DNA from: Desulfobacterales bacterium
GTDB lineage: Bacteria > Desulfobacterota > Desulfobacteria > Desulfobacterales > JADGBH01
Length of the DNA stretch: 64,000 nt
NCBI GenBank assembly: GCA_015231595.1
Contig: JADGBH010000010.1
Coordinates: 25,299-89,298, forward strand
Direction of reading: 5' to 3'
Shown: positions 20,574-28,912 of the stretch, piece after piece
Layout: every line of letters begins with the position of its first letter
How positions within the stretch are numbered: position 1 is the stretch's first letter
The notes under the pieces: generated by a model
What the model was told of the DNA's origin: nothing
Database searches by the model: none
What the model saw: the letters and a program-made list of their open reading frames with translations, nothing else
Program-made: the position numbers and the translations under genes

Positions 20574-21440
20574 TTAAGCAAAAATTCCTGAGTTTTTATA
20601 TCCCATGATGCACCAGTCTCCGAGCGCGTCAATAACAACATCATAGCCTTCCATTGCTTCAAACTTTGAATCTTTAAAGAATTCTTTTAGAACTGGAATA
20701 ATATCATTTTTACTTTTTCTTTTTTTCCATTCTGCAACAAGTCTTGTTTTCCATACGTTATATTTTTCTTTTAGTTCTTTAATTATTGCATAGGCATTGT
20801 GACCTGTAAAAAAACCGTAATGAGGCATAGCAGTGCATTTTAAATCTAAGGATAAAACTTTTTTTATAGATTGAAAATATTTTTCTTCGGAAAAATCAGG
20901 CGTGATATGAGGGCTTAAATAAGTTTTTCCCCAAAGCCAGTCTCCCATTAAATCGCCTGGAAATAGAGTTTTTGAAATAGTATCATAAATTGAAATTGAA
21001 TCATCACTATGACCAGGAGTATAAAGTATTTGGAGTTTAGCATCTCCAATGTTAATTATGTCTCCATCGTTCATAACTGTTACATTTTCGATTGGATCTA
21101 AAATCAAATTTGTAAAATATTTATTAGCTTCGTTTGGATTTTTTAACCGATTTCTGCCTTCATCACTGCATATTATTGTTAGTTGCTCTTGTTTTCCAAA
21201 TTCATCAATTATAGCAGATAAACTTCCGATGTGATCATGGTGGGCATGTGTAATAATAATATAATGGGGGAATAAATTATTAGATTTTAGATATTCGATA
21301 AGGTCATTGGAACAGTCTTTTGTGCCAGTATCTATTAATACATTTTTATTGGATTCGATAATAAAAATTCCACAAAATTCGTCTAAACCCATCATCTTTG
21401 CATCGAATAGATGAATATTATTATATTTTGAAATAGCCAT
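20574..21440 (-). CDS. MBL-fold metal-dependent hydrolase
   Basis: A 288-residue metallo-beta-lactamase-fold protein. It carries the metal motif THAHHDHIGSL, a further His in YTPGHSDDS and Asp in LFPGDLMGD, which complete a binuclear site, and a helical C-terminal extension of about 90 residues. The ATG is preceded by a strong GGAGG. It is co-transcribed with the hybrid kinase (12-base gap), which suggests its product or substrate is linked to that signalling pathway (inference). The substrate cannot be read from the sequence; glyoxalase II-like and lactonase-like MBL proteins share these motifs. Confidence 0.85.
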   Translation of the reverse strand: MAISKYNNIHLFDAKMMGLDEFCGIFIIESNKNVLIDTGTKDCSNDLIEYLKSNNLFPHYIIITHAHHDHIGSLSAIIDEFGKQEQLTIICSDEGRNRLKNPNEANKYFTNLILDPIENVTVMNDGDIINIGDAKLQILYTPGHSDDSISIYDTISKTLFPGDLMGDWLWGKTYLSPHITPDFSEEKYFQSIKKVLSLDLKCTAMPHYGFFTGHNAYAIIKELKEKYNVWKTRLVAEWKKRKSKNDIIPVLKEFFKDSKFEAMEGYDVVIDALGDWCIMGYKNSGIFA

Positions 21441-21557
21441 TTTATCCTCCGTTTAAGTTTTTATACCGCGATACTAAATATTCATTAAATTTTAAATATT
21501 TTCAACAAAATTATAATTATCCCTATGAGATTAGAAATTAAATAACTTCCCACTTTC

Positions 21558-21632
21558 TGTAGGGGCGACCGGCTGGTCGCCCAATGTCATTGTCAGCAAT
21601 TTCCAAAGGGCGACCAGCCGGTCGCCCCTACA
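21558..21632. repeat. REP doublet (REPIN-like), copy 2
   Basis: The same 25-base GTAG-headed arm as at 13193 occurs at 21558-21582, with its perfect reverse complement at 21608-21632 and a 25-base spacer. The spacer matches the copy 1 spacer only when reverse-complemented (shared TTTGGAAATTG), whereas the outside flank CTACAAT.TCTAAA has the same orientation in both copies. It lies between the stop of the glycosyltransferase gene and the start of the MBL gene. It may also act as a transcriptional hairpin for the glycosyltransferase mRNA. Confidence 0.8.
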
Positions 21633-21643
21633 ATATCTAAATT

Positions 21644-23719
21644 TTAAAATTTAAAAGCCCTTGTAGTTGGGTTGTTTATAACCTGCTCCAATGCGTTTTC
21701 AAAGGATGTAGCAAAATTTTTAGCATTCATAAGATTAGAAGATAGCAAAATATTTCTTAGCTGAATTCTTAATTCACTTATTTTTTTAAAATTGAAAGTA
21801 AGCTGAACAGTTTTTTTTATATAGGTTTCCTCTGAATCGGCGATAAGCTCTAATAAATTCAGCTTTTCCAATATGCTTGATCCAACTCTTGAAGCATGAC
21901 ATTTTCCCTTTAAAGTAATTACAGGTATTCCCATCCATAAGGCTTCAAAAGTTGTTGTAGTTCCATTATATGGAAAAGTATCGAGTCCAATATCAGCATT
22001 ATTATAGTTTTTTAAATGCTCAAACGTGCTATGTGTTCTTGGCAGCATAATAATTTTTTCTTTTTGTATTCCGTGTTCTTTAAACATAGAATAATAGCGC
22101 TGACGAGTTGTTGGATCGAAGAGTCCTCTACTTTTTAGCATTAGTTGCGAATTTGCAACTTCTTTTAAAATTTTTGACCATACGGAAATAACATTTTCAT
22201 TGATTTTAGGAAGATTATTAAAGGAGCAAAACGTAATCATATTTGATTTTATGGCGGGCATATCGGAAATATCAGGTGCATTATTTAAGGGGTCATAACA
22301 TAAAAATCCAGAAGGCAGTCTTATAAGTTTTTCAGAATAATATTTATCTGTATCGCCAATTGGATCAGCTATATTATCTGTAATTCTGTAGTCAATCAAC
22401 GGTATTCCAGTTGTACTTGGGTAACCAAGCCATGTAATTTGGACAAAGCTCGGTTTCATTGCAAATACAAGAAGTCTATTATTTTGTGTATGACCAGTAA
22501 TATCAATAAGAATATCTATTTTATCGTGATATATTAATTCCGCAGCATCTTCGTTAGATAGTGTGAAAATTTGCTGAAATTTATCAGATATTTTTTTGAT
22601 AAGTTGAGTTATTTTATCTTCATTTTTTACGTCAGAATAACAATAAATTTCAAATTTATTTCTATTATGGCCGTATAAAAGGGGCAATAAAAAATAGCTT
22701 ACAGAATGTTCTTTAAAATCGGGTGAAATATAGCCAATTCTGATTTTATTTTTAGAAGAAAACTTTTTATGCTTATATTTATGTTGAAGCTTTAAACCAT
22801 GTCTTATCCACCATAAATTCGCTTCAATATAGTGTTCTTTTTCAGAATAAGGCAGAAATTGCATTAAATAAACAAGGTTACTATGGGCTTTAGAATAGTC
22901 AGATTTTAATCGTAAAGCATTTTTATAACATTCCATCGCCTGTATTAATTTCCCTTGATCTTGATATACAGTTCCTAAATTATTATAGGCGTTCGCATAA
23001 TTTGGTTTTATTTTAATAGCTTTTGTAAAATAGCCTATAGCTTCTTCTAAAAGAGCTAATTCATTCAAGCAGATTCCCATATTATAATAAACTTCAGGGT
23101 AATCAGGCTTAATTGATAATGCATTTTTATAACATAAAATTGCATCATTATATTGTCCTTTTTCCTGAAATAAATTGCCAAGATTATTATAATGTCCATA
23201 AAAATTAGGAGACAATTTTATTGAATTATTAAAAAAAGTTGCTGCTAAATTAAAATTTCCTTGTTCTTTATAGCAATTCGCAATGTTAAAATGCGGTTCA
23301 TAGCAGTCGGGCTTTAATTTTAAGGCTCGTTCAAAAAAGTTTATCGCGACTGGAAAATTTTTTTCTTCTTTCGATACAAGGCCAGCATTTATATAGGCTT
23401 CATAATAATCGGGTTTAAGATTTAAAGCAGATCGAAAATGCTTTAATGCTTCTTTTAAGTTTTTAAGCTCTTTATGGACTACGCCAAGATTATTTTGAAT
23501 ATCTGGATTATTAGAATTTTTGGAAACTGCTTTTGATAATAAGTTTAGGGCTTTTTTTAAATTTCCTTTTTGAAGGTATAACACTCCTGCAAGATTTAGT
23601 AGATTCTCATTTTCTGATTCAATTTTTAGCAGTTTACTATAGATAATTTCAGCTTCATCATATTGTCCTTTAAAATAATGTTGAATCGCTTTATTTAGAT
23701 TAGTTTCAAAATCGTTCAT
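21644..23719 (-). CDS. TPR protein with SPINDLY/OGT-type O-GlcNAc transferase domain
   Basis: Predicted protein O-glycosyltransferase of family GT41, about 691 residues. The N-terminal half (to about 290) is a run of eight or nine TPRs with repeated LGNLFQEKGQYNDAI-type units. The C-terminal half is the OGT catalytic region: IRIGYISPDFKEHSV, IDILIDITGHTQNNR, QITWLGYPSTTG, a YNGTTTTFEALWMGIPVIT motif near the donor site, and CHASRVGSSIL. The start is taken as ATG 23719; an in-frame GTG at 23731 is possible. Either start overlaps the upstream Cys-rich gene. No signal peptide or membrane segment is seen. Targets are unknown; bacterial relatives modify cytoplasmic or surface proteins. Confidence 0.92.
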   Translation of the reverse strand: MNDFETNLNKAIQHYFKGQYDEAEIIYSKLLKIESENENLLNLAGVLYLQKGNLKKALNLLSKAVSKNSNNPDIQNNLGVVHKELKNLKEALKHFRSALNLKPDYYEAYINAGLVSKEEKNFPVAINFFERALKLKPDCYEPHFNIANCYKEQGNFNLAATFFNNSIKLSPNFYGHYNNLGNLFQEKGQYNDAILCYKNALSIKPDYPEVYYNMGICLNELALLEEAIGYFTKAIKIKPNYANAYNNLGTVYQDQGKLIQAMECYKNALRLKSDYSKAHSNLVYLMQFLPYSEKEHYIEANLWWIRHGLKLQHKYKHKKFSSKNKIRIGYISPDFKEHSVSYFLLPLLYGHNRNKFEIYCYSDVKNEDKITQLIKKISDKFQQIFTLSNEDAAELIYHDKIDILIDITGHTQNNRLLVFAMKPSFVQITWLGYPSTTGIPLIDYRITDNIADPIGDTDKYYSEKLIRLPSGFLCYDPLNNAPDISDMPAIKSNMITFCSFNNLPKINENVISVWSKILKEVANSQLMLKSRGLFDPTTRQRYYSMFKEHGIQKEKIIMLPRTHSTFEHLKNYNNADIGLDTFPYNGTTTTFEALWMGIPVITLKGKCHASRVGSSILEKLNLLELIADSEETYIKKTVQLTFNFKKISELRIQLRNILLSSNLMNAKNFATSFENALEQVINNPTTRAFKF

Positions 23720-24533
23720 TTTTTTTATCACTATAGGAATGCTTTAATTCGTCAAAAATTTTGTCTAAAATATTTTCCGATTCTTTTAGTTCGTCTATAT
23801 AGTTGAAGTTAGAATTAAGCTCCCTTAATATTAAGTCATGCTTTGACGGCATAGACGCAATTGATTGGTAATCTATGCACGGCTTTAAATACTGGTCATC
23901 TTCAAAAAAATAATTGCATAAAGAAGCGGATTTCAGTTTGAATTGCCAATTAAATTTTAAACGTAAAAATTTTTTTATAATAGCTTTTCTACTGGTATGA
24001 TGGACAATTTCTTCTCTATCTATAGGCTTACCGATGCAATTTTCTAACTCTTTAAAAAATGTGTTTAGCATTTTAGTTTCAGTTATAATAAGGCCAAATT
24101 CATACCAGTTTTCAGATAAATCCCGGACAATTTCTTTATAACTTTTAGGCAGTTTTTTGCAAGAAGGACAAAAATAAATTCTGCAGGCCATTCCGCCGTA
24201 AAAACTTAAACCTCGAAAATCAATACCTTTGTTTCCTTCATTTAAAGGATGTAAAAGACAACCGACTCTTGATTTTTTTTCTCCAACCATACCGATAAAA
24301 GGACAATGGTGAAAATCTATGAAAGGTCTATTTTGATTTTCTTTTGCTTCAATATTCTCTTTAAATTTTAAAATATCTTCTGTTGTCCTTGGAATTTTTT
24401 GAAAAATAACAGTTCTATAAGTCAGAATATCCGTCAAATATTCATATGAAATATTTTCAATATTATAAAGCCCGCAGCAAGCTCCGCAGGAAACTAAATC
24501 ATTAATTTGGCATAGATATACATCTTCTGTCAC
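23706..24533 (-). CDS. Cysteine-rich protein of unknown function, YkgJ-like cluster pattern
   Basis: I do not recognise a characterised family. The 275-residue protein has an N-terminal Cys motif CGACCG, then HCPFIG, GCLLHP and CRIYFCPSC. This Cys/His spacing resembles YkgJ-type CxxCxxxCC proteins thought to bind zinc or an iron-sulphur cluster. The C-terminal half (about 150-275) is helical and charged. It is the first gene of an operon with the OGT homologue and overlaps it, so a role together with that glycosyltransferase is likely but undefined. No signal peptide or membrane segment is seen. Confidence 0.75.
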   Translation of the reverse strand: MTEDVYLCQINDLVSCGACCGLYNIENISYEYLTDILTYRTVIFQKIPRTTEDILKFKENIEAKENQNRPFIDFHHCPFIGMVGEKKSRVGCLLHPLNEGNKGIDFRGLSFYGGMACRIYFCPSCKKLPKSYKEIVRDLSENWYEFGLIITETKMLNTFFKELENCIGKPIDREEIVHHTSRKAIIKKFLRLKFNWQFKLKSASLCNYFFEDDQYLKPCIDYQSIASMPSKHDLILRELNSNFNYIDELKESENILDKIFDELKHSYSDKKNERF

Positions 24534-24855
24534 GATTTTATCAAATGTCCTAAATTTTACAGGTAAATAAATAAGTTTTTTTTAGATTATTAATATGAAA
24601 AATGCAATCTTAAAAATTTTTCATTCCATAAACTTTATTCAATATTACTTGTTAAGCGCATTGACTTTTGCTATTACTGACGTGTAATTTTTTTATTATG
24701 AGCTATTTTAATACCAATTATTTATTTAGATATATTATTAAAATAGGATATATCTAATTTGTTTAAATTTGAATAAGGCTAAAAGTATTGGGCTTTAAAG
24801 CTTTTAATGTTTTTATATATCTATTTTTTAGAATATATGCTCGTTTTATATTGTA
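24534..24855. other. AT-rich divergent promoter region, no gene
   Basis: These 322 bases separate the divergent Cys-rich/OGT and GT-C/GT2 operons. The stretch is very AT-rich and holds no convincing ORF or RNA. A possible plus-strand promoter is TTGACT, an 18-base gap and TAATTT near 24661-24690, which would leave a leader of well over 100 bases. No clear operator palindrome was found. Assignments here are weak. Confidence 0.4.
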
Positions 24856-27432
24856 ATGTTAAATAAAGAAAAAACACTTGATTTAAGTATATTTATATTA
24901 ATTTTTTTTTTCCTATTATTTTATTTTGCGCCTAAACTTATTTTTTTGGACACGATAACTACAGGAGGAGATACAGGATCTCATTTTTATACAGCCAAAT
25001 ATTTAAACGATTATCTTATTCCTAATTTTAAAATTTCTGGATGGTGTATGGGAAATATAGCTGGATTTCCTATGCTTCAATACTATTTTCCTTTCCCTTT
25101 CATAATTATATCGATTTTATCCCTCATATTTCCGTTAACGATAGCTTTTAAAATAGTCTCTATATTAGGAATTTTTCTTTTGCCTGTATCAACATATTTT
25201 TTTTTCAAGGCATTAAATCAAAAATTCCCTGTTCCGATTATTGGTGCTGTTTTTAGTCTTCCGTTCCTTTTTATGGAAGGAAACACAATGTGGGGTGGGA
25301 ATATCCCGAGTACTTTGTCAGGAGAATTTTGTTTTAGCATTAGTTTTGCATTGGCTGTGTTCTGGCTTGGAAGTATATATGAAACTATAGCTAAAAATAA
25401 AGGTATTATCAAATGTGCTGTTATTTTAGCTTTAGTCGGGATATGTCATGGATATTCAGTTCTTTACGTTGGTTTTGCTTCCTCTTTTTTTCTTTTTACT
25501 ACGGAGTCTTTTAATAGAAATTTAAAAATACTCTTTAAAATTCATTTTACGGCCTTTTTGTTGTTATCATTTTGGCTAATTCCGTTGCTTGCATTTTTGC
25601 CATATACAACTCGATTCAATATTTTATGGTTTTTTTTTAGCATCAAACATTTTTTTTCTGAAGCATTACCTAAAGTAGTTTATCCTTACGTTTTAGGAAC
25701 TATAATTGTTCTTTTATTAATACCATTGATTAAGCGAAAATCTATTTACAAACCTTTTTTTTATATTATTTTTTTGTCAATGATGGGAATAATTCTTTAT
25801 GGGTTAGGCTATAAAATAGGTCTTGTTGACATAAGATTTTTGCCATTTTTTCAGTTTTTTATAATTATCGGATCGGCGTTTGTATTATCATTATTTATAC
25901 TGCCGTATTCCATAAAACTCTTGTCTTCATTACTATTTGTTTTTTTAACATTTTTATGGATTGACAGCCATTCTACTTTTATTGAAGGTTGGATAAAAAC
26001 CAACTATAATGGATTTGAGAACACCAAGCTTTGGGAGTCTTATTCTGCGGTTAATAAATTTTTACAAGGAACTATTAATGATGCTCGAATTGTTTATGAG
26101 CATAGTGATAAAAATTCAAAGGCCGGAACTATAAGGGCTTTTGAAGCTATTCCGTTATTTTCAGGCAGACCTACGCTTGAAGGAGTTTATATACAAGCGA
26201 GCCTTTCCGTTCCCTTTATTTTTTACATACAATCGGAAATTTCCCAAACATCTTCAATGCCCCTACCTGAAAAAATATATTCAAGAGTTAATATCCATAG
26301 AGCTATCGAACATTTAAAATTGTTAAACGTAAGCCATTTTATAGCTATTGAAGAAAAAACTAAAGAGGCTTTATCAAAAATGTCCGAATTTAAATTAGCT
26401 TGTTCATATCCGCCCTATGATGTTTTTGAGCTTAGAACAAACTCGAATAGTTATGCGGAAGTTCTTAAGTATAAGCCTTTACTTGTAAGTAAAGATAAAT
26501 GGAATGATTTATCGTATAAATGGTTTAGGCTTTCTGATATGTCAGTTATTCTTGTGTTTGATGACAATCCTGAAAAATATGATATAAACTCATTTAATAT
26601 CAACGAATTTTATGATATGGAAAATCTCCCAAAAGAAATAATTGACGAGTCTATCTATATCAAAGATTTAAAGGTATTTATTAAAAATGAAGAAATATTA
26701 ATTCAAGAAGCTCCGATTGGAAAACCTCTTTTAATTAAAGTTTCTTATCATCCTAATTGGAAAGTCAAAGGAGCGAAAAAAATATACTTAGCGTCCCCAT
26801 CTTTTATGCTTATTTTTCCAGATTCTAAGGATGTAAAATTATATTATGGAAAAACGTGGCCAGACTATGTTGGTAAAGCATTAACTTTAATTACAATTCT
26901 TATAATAGCGCTTTTTAGTTTTTATAATCCTATGACTGAAGTAATTAGTCCTTTTTTTATAATACTCGATAGATACGGCACAAAAATTCTTGTGATTTTT
27001 ATTATTAGTTTTATTATTTTTTTAACGGTTTTTTTATTTAAGTTTGCGCCAGAATCTCCATTAATTTCGTATAATAAAGGAGTTAATGAGTTTTCTAAAA
27101 ATAATTATAATTTAGCTGAAAAATACTTTAAATATGTTATTAACAGACATAAATATTCTCAAATAGCAGACCAGGCTCAATACCATTTAGCCATGTGTTT
27201 TTTTAGACAGAATGATTGGAATAAAGCTCTTTTATATCTTAACGATTTGTTTAAAATATATCCAGAAACCCGAAGATATGCTGAAGCTTTATATCATATT
27301 GGGTTCTGCTACTTAAAAATAGATGATAAAGATAAGGCAAAAGATATATTTACAAAAATTATTAACGAATGTGAAAATGAAGTGTGGGCAAAATATGCGG
27401 ATGAACGATTAAAGGAAATGTCTAATGAATAA
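24856..27432 (+). CDS. Polytopic membrane protein, PTPS-related/GT-C-like, with C-terminal TPRs
   Basis: An 858-residue integral membrane protein with about a dozen hydrophobic segments in the first 400 residues. A GGDTGSHFYTAKYL motif follows TM1, as in the 6-pyruvoyl-tetrahydropterin synthase-related membrane family, which looks like a GT-C glycosyltransferase with an acidic lipid-sugar loop. A soluble region (about 400-670) and two late TM segments follow, then three TPR-like repeats (about 740-858, YNLAEKYFKYVINRH). The ATG at 24856 has no clear ribosome-binding site. It overlaps the GT2 gene by eight bases, so the two probably form a lipid-linked-sugar maker and user pair (inference). 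Confidence 0.75.
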   Translation: MLNKEKTLDLSIFILIFFFLLFYFAPKLIFLDTITTGGDTGSHFYTAKYLNDYLIPNFKISGWCMGNIAGFPMLQYYFPFPFIIISILSLIFPLTIAFKIVSILGIFLLPVSTYFFFKALNQKFPVPIIGAVFSLPFLFMEGNTMWGGNIPSTLSGEFCFSISFALAVFWLGSIYETIAKNKGIIKCAVILALVGICHGYSVLYVGFASSFFLFTTESFNRNLKILFKIHFTAFLLLSFWLIPLLAFLPYTTRFNILWFFFSIKHFFSEALPKVVYPYVLGTIIVLLLIPLIKRKSIYKPFFYIIFLSMMGIILYGLGYKIGLVDIRFLPFFQFFIIIGSAFVLSLFILPYSIKLLSSLLFVFLTFLWIDSHSTFIEGWIKTNYNGFENTKLWESYSAVNKFLQGTINDARIVYEHSDKNSKAGTIRAFEAIPLFSGRPTLEGVYIQASLSVPFIFYIQSEISQTSSMPLPEKIYSRVNIHRAIEHLKLLNVSHFIAIEEKTKEALSKMSEFKLACSYPPYDVFELRTNSNSYAEVLKYKPLLVSKDKWNDLSYKWFRLSDMSVILVFDDNPEKYDINSFNINEFYDMENLPKEIIDESIYIKDLKVFIKNEEILIQEAPIGKPLLIKVSYHPNWKVKGAKKIYLASPSFMLIFPDSKDVKLYYGKTWPDYVGKALTLITILIIALFSFYNPMTEVISPFFIILDRYGTKILVIFIISFIIFLTVFLFKFAPESPLISYNKGVNEFSKNNYNLAEKYFKYVINRHKYSQIADQAQYHLAMCFFRQNDWNKALLYLNDLFKIYPETRRYAEALYHIGFCYLKIDDKDKAKDIFTKIINECENEVWAKYADERLKEMSNE

Positions 27433-28138
27433 AAATAGGGGGGTTACAATATTTATACCTGTATATAATGAAGAATCTGTCATTGTTGAAAATACGAATC
27501 AACTTATAAATTTTATTGATGATTATAGCATTGACTATGAAATAATGATAGTCAGCAATGGATCTACGGATAAAACCATCGAACTTGGGGAAATTCTATC
27601 TTCTTCTAATAATAGGATTAAATTCGTTCATATAGATAAAAAAGGAGTAGGCTTAGCGTTTAAAAAAGGCATAGAATTAGCCGAATTTGATAAAATTATC
27701 ACCGTAGATATAGACCTTTCGATTAATATTGAATTTATAATAAATGCTTACTTGCTTTTAGATGATTTTGATATTGTAATTGGTTCAAAAATAACTGGTA
27801 ACCAGAAAAGATCATGGATGCGAAAATTTGCGAGTAACTTGTTTATTAATTGTGCAAAAATGCTTCTGAAAATTAGTTTTCATGATTATTCAATCGGAGC
27901 TAAGGGCTATAATAAGGAGTTAGCATTAAAATATATTGACAATATTGATGACGAAACTTTTTACGTTGTGAAGCTTATATATTTTGCTTATCAGGAAGGG
28001 AAAAAAATTAAGGAAATACCAGTTGAATGCATCGATTTAAGGGAAAGTCGATTTAATCTTTTATATGAAGGATTCTATAAATTTAGCAATTTATTTTTTC
28101 TGTGGGGAATCAAAAATTTTTTAGGTAAAAAATATTAA
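27425..28138 (+). CDS. GT2-family glycosyltransferase, dolichyl/polyprenyl-phosphate sugar synthase-like
   Basis: A 237-residue GT-A glycosyltransferase. It starts with VTIFIPVYNEESVI, has the nucleotide-sugar motif IVSNGSTDKT, a DxD-like metal site in ITVDIDLS, and the acceptor-side region GAKGYNKELALKYI. The size fits DPM1/GtrB-like enzymes without C-terminal membrane anchors; these transfer a sugar to polyprenyl phosphate. It begins inside the end of the GT-C-like membrane protein gene, implying coupled production. The likely role is to supply lipid-linked sugar to that membrane protein; the sugar is unknown. Confidence 0.88.
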   Translation: MNKNRGVTIFIPVYNEESVIVENTNQLINFIDDYSIDYEIMIVSNGSTDKTIELGEILSSSNNRIKFVHIDKKGVGLAFKKGIELAEFDKIITVDIDLSINIEFIINAYLLLDDFDIVIGSKITGNQKRSWMRKFASNLFINCAKMLLKISFHDYSIGAKGYNKELALKYIDNIDDETFYVVKLIYFAYQEGKKIKEIPVECIDLRESRFNLLYEGFYKFSNLFFLWGIKNFLGKKY

Positions 28139-28211
28139 GTTTTTAATGATAATAATATCAATAATAAAATATTTTATTGGCTATCTTTAATAATTTTAGC
28201 CTTAGTCATAG

Positions 28212-28247
28212 ATTAAGCTTATTGATAAAATTATCAATAAGCTTAAT
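28212..28247. terminator. 36-bp perfect palindrome between convergent genes
   Basis: The arms at 28212-28228 and 28231-28247 are 17-base perfect inverse repeats around AA. It lies between the stops of the plus-strand GT2 gene and the minus-strand membrane protein gene, so a bidirectional terminator is the natural reading. It lacks a strong T-run on either side and is very AT-rich apart from AAGCTT, so a protein-binding site is an alternative. Confidence 0.55.
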
Positions 28248-28283
28248 ATCTAAATTCAATATCACGACTTTTAATTGTTTTCT

Positions 28284-28880
28284 TTATAATTTTTTGAATA
28301 CTCTTTTGTATGCAACGCTTAAAATGCAGAAGTAAAGAGGGGTAGTTATAAATACTCCTATAAGTACCAATATTGCTCCGCTCAATCCAAGCACAAAAGC
28401 AAAAATATAAAGCATGAAAAATAATTGAAACTTATTTTTTACTTTTTCGATGCTTAAAAGGGAAGCTTCCCAAAATTTCATATTTTTATCTACTATTAAA
28501 AAGGGACCAAACATTATTAGGACATTAACACTATAACTTATAATTAAAGATATTAACCACCCTAATGGAAGCGGTCTAACGAGAAATACAACAAAACCTA
28601 CACCGACTCCCCATATTAAAACGAAAAGAAAAAGATCTACAAAATATCTGAAACCTTTAAAAATAGTTTCTGTACTTAAATCAAATTTTTCATTATCTGT
28701 AAGAAAAAGAGTTACAATAACTAAACTTCCTAAAAGTGGTCCGGAAAGTGCCATCATTGTTATTAGCGATAATAGCCAAGCTATACCCGAAAAAATTATG
28801 AGTGGGAAAAAATTATTTTTATAAATTTCAAAACCTTGAGTTACACTTTCACCAATAAATTTTATCTCTTTATCTGTCAT
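28284..28880 (-). CDS. Integral membrane protein of unknown function
   Basis: A 198-residue hydrophobic protein with five or six predicted membrane segments (for example LIIFSGIAWLLSLITMMAL, LFLFVLIWGVGVGFVVFL, LFFMLYIFAFVLGLSGAIL). The layout, an N-terminal EGFEIYKNNFF-like amphipathic stretch and GPFLIVDKNMKFWEASLLS before the last two helices, resembles DUF975/YciC-like membrane proteins. No catalytic motif is visible. AAGGAA precedes the start. It lies 32 bases downstream of the PilB/PilT-like ATPase gene on the same strand and may share its transcript. Confidence 0.7.
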   Translation of the reverse strand: MTDKEIKFIGESVTQGFEIYKNNFFPLIIFSGIAWLLSLITMMALSGPLLGSLVIVTLFLTDNEKFDLSTETIFKGFRYFVDLFLFVLIWGVGVGFVVFLVRPLPLGWLISLIISYSVNVLIMFGPFLIVDKNMKFWEASLLSIEKVKNKFQLFFMLYIFAFVLGLSGAILVLIGVFITTPLYFCILSVAYKRVFKKL

Positions 28881-28912
28881 AATAATTATTCCTTGTCTAA
28901 ATTATATTACAA

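Noticed and set aside
24534..24855. Possible small gene or regulatory RNA in the divergent spacer
   Set aside because: Only AT-rich sequence with very short frames and no stable GC-bearing hairpin was found.
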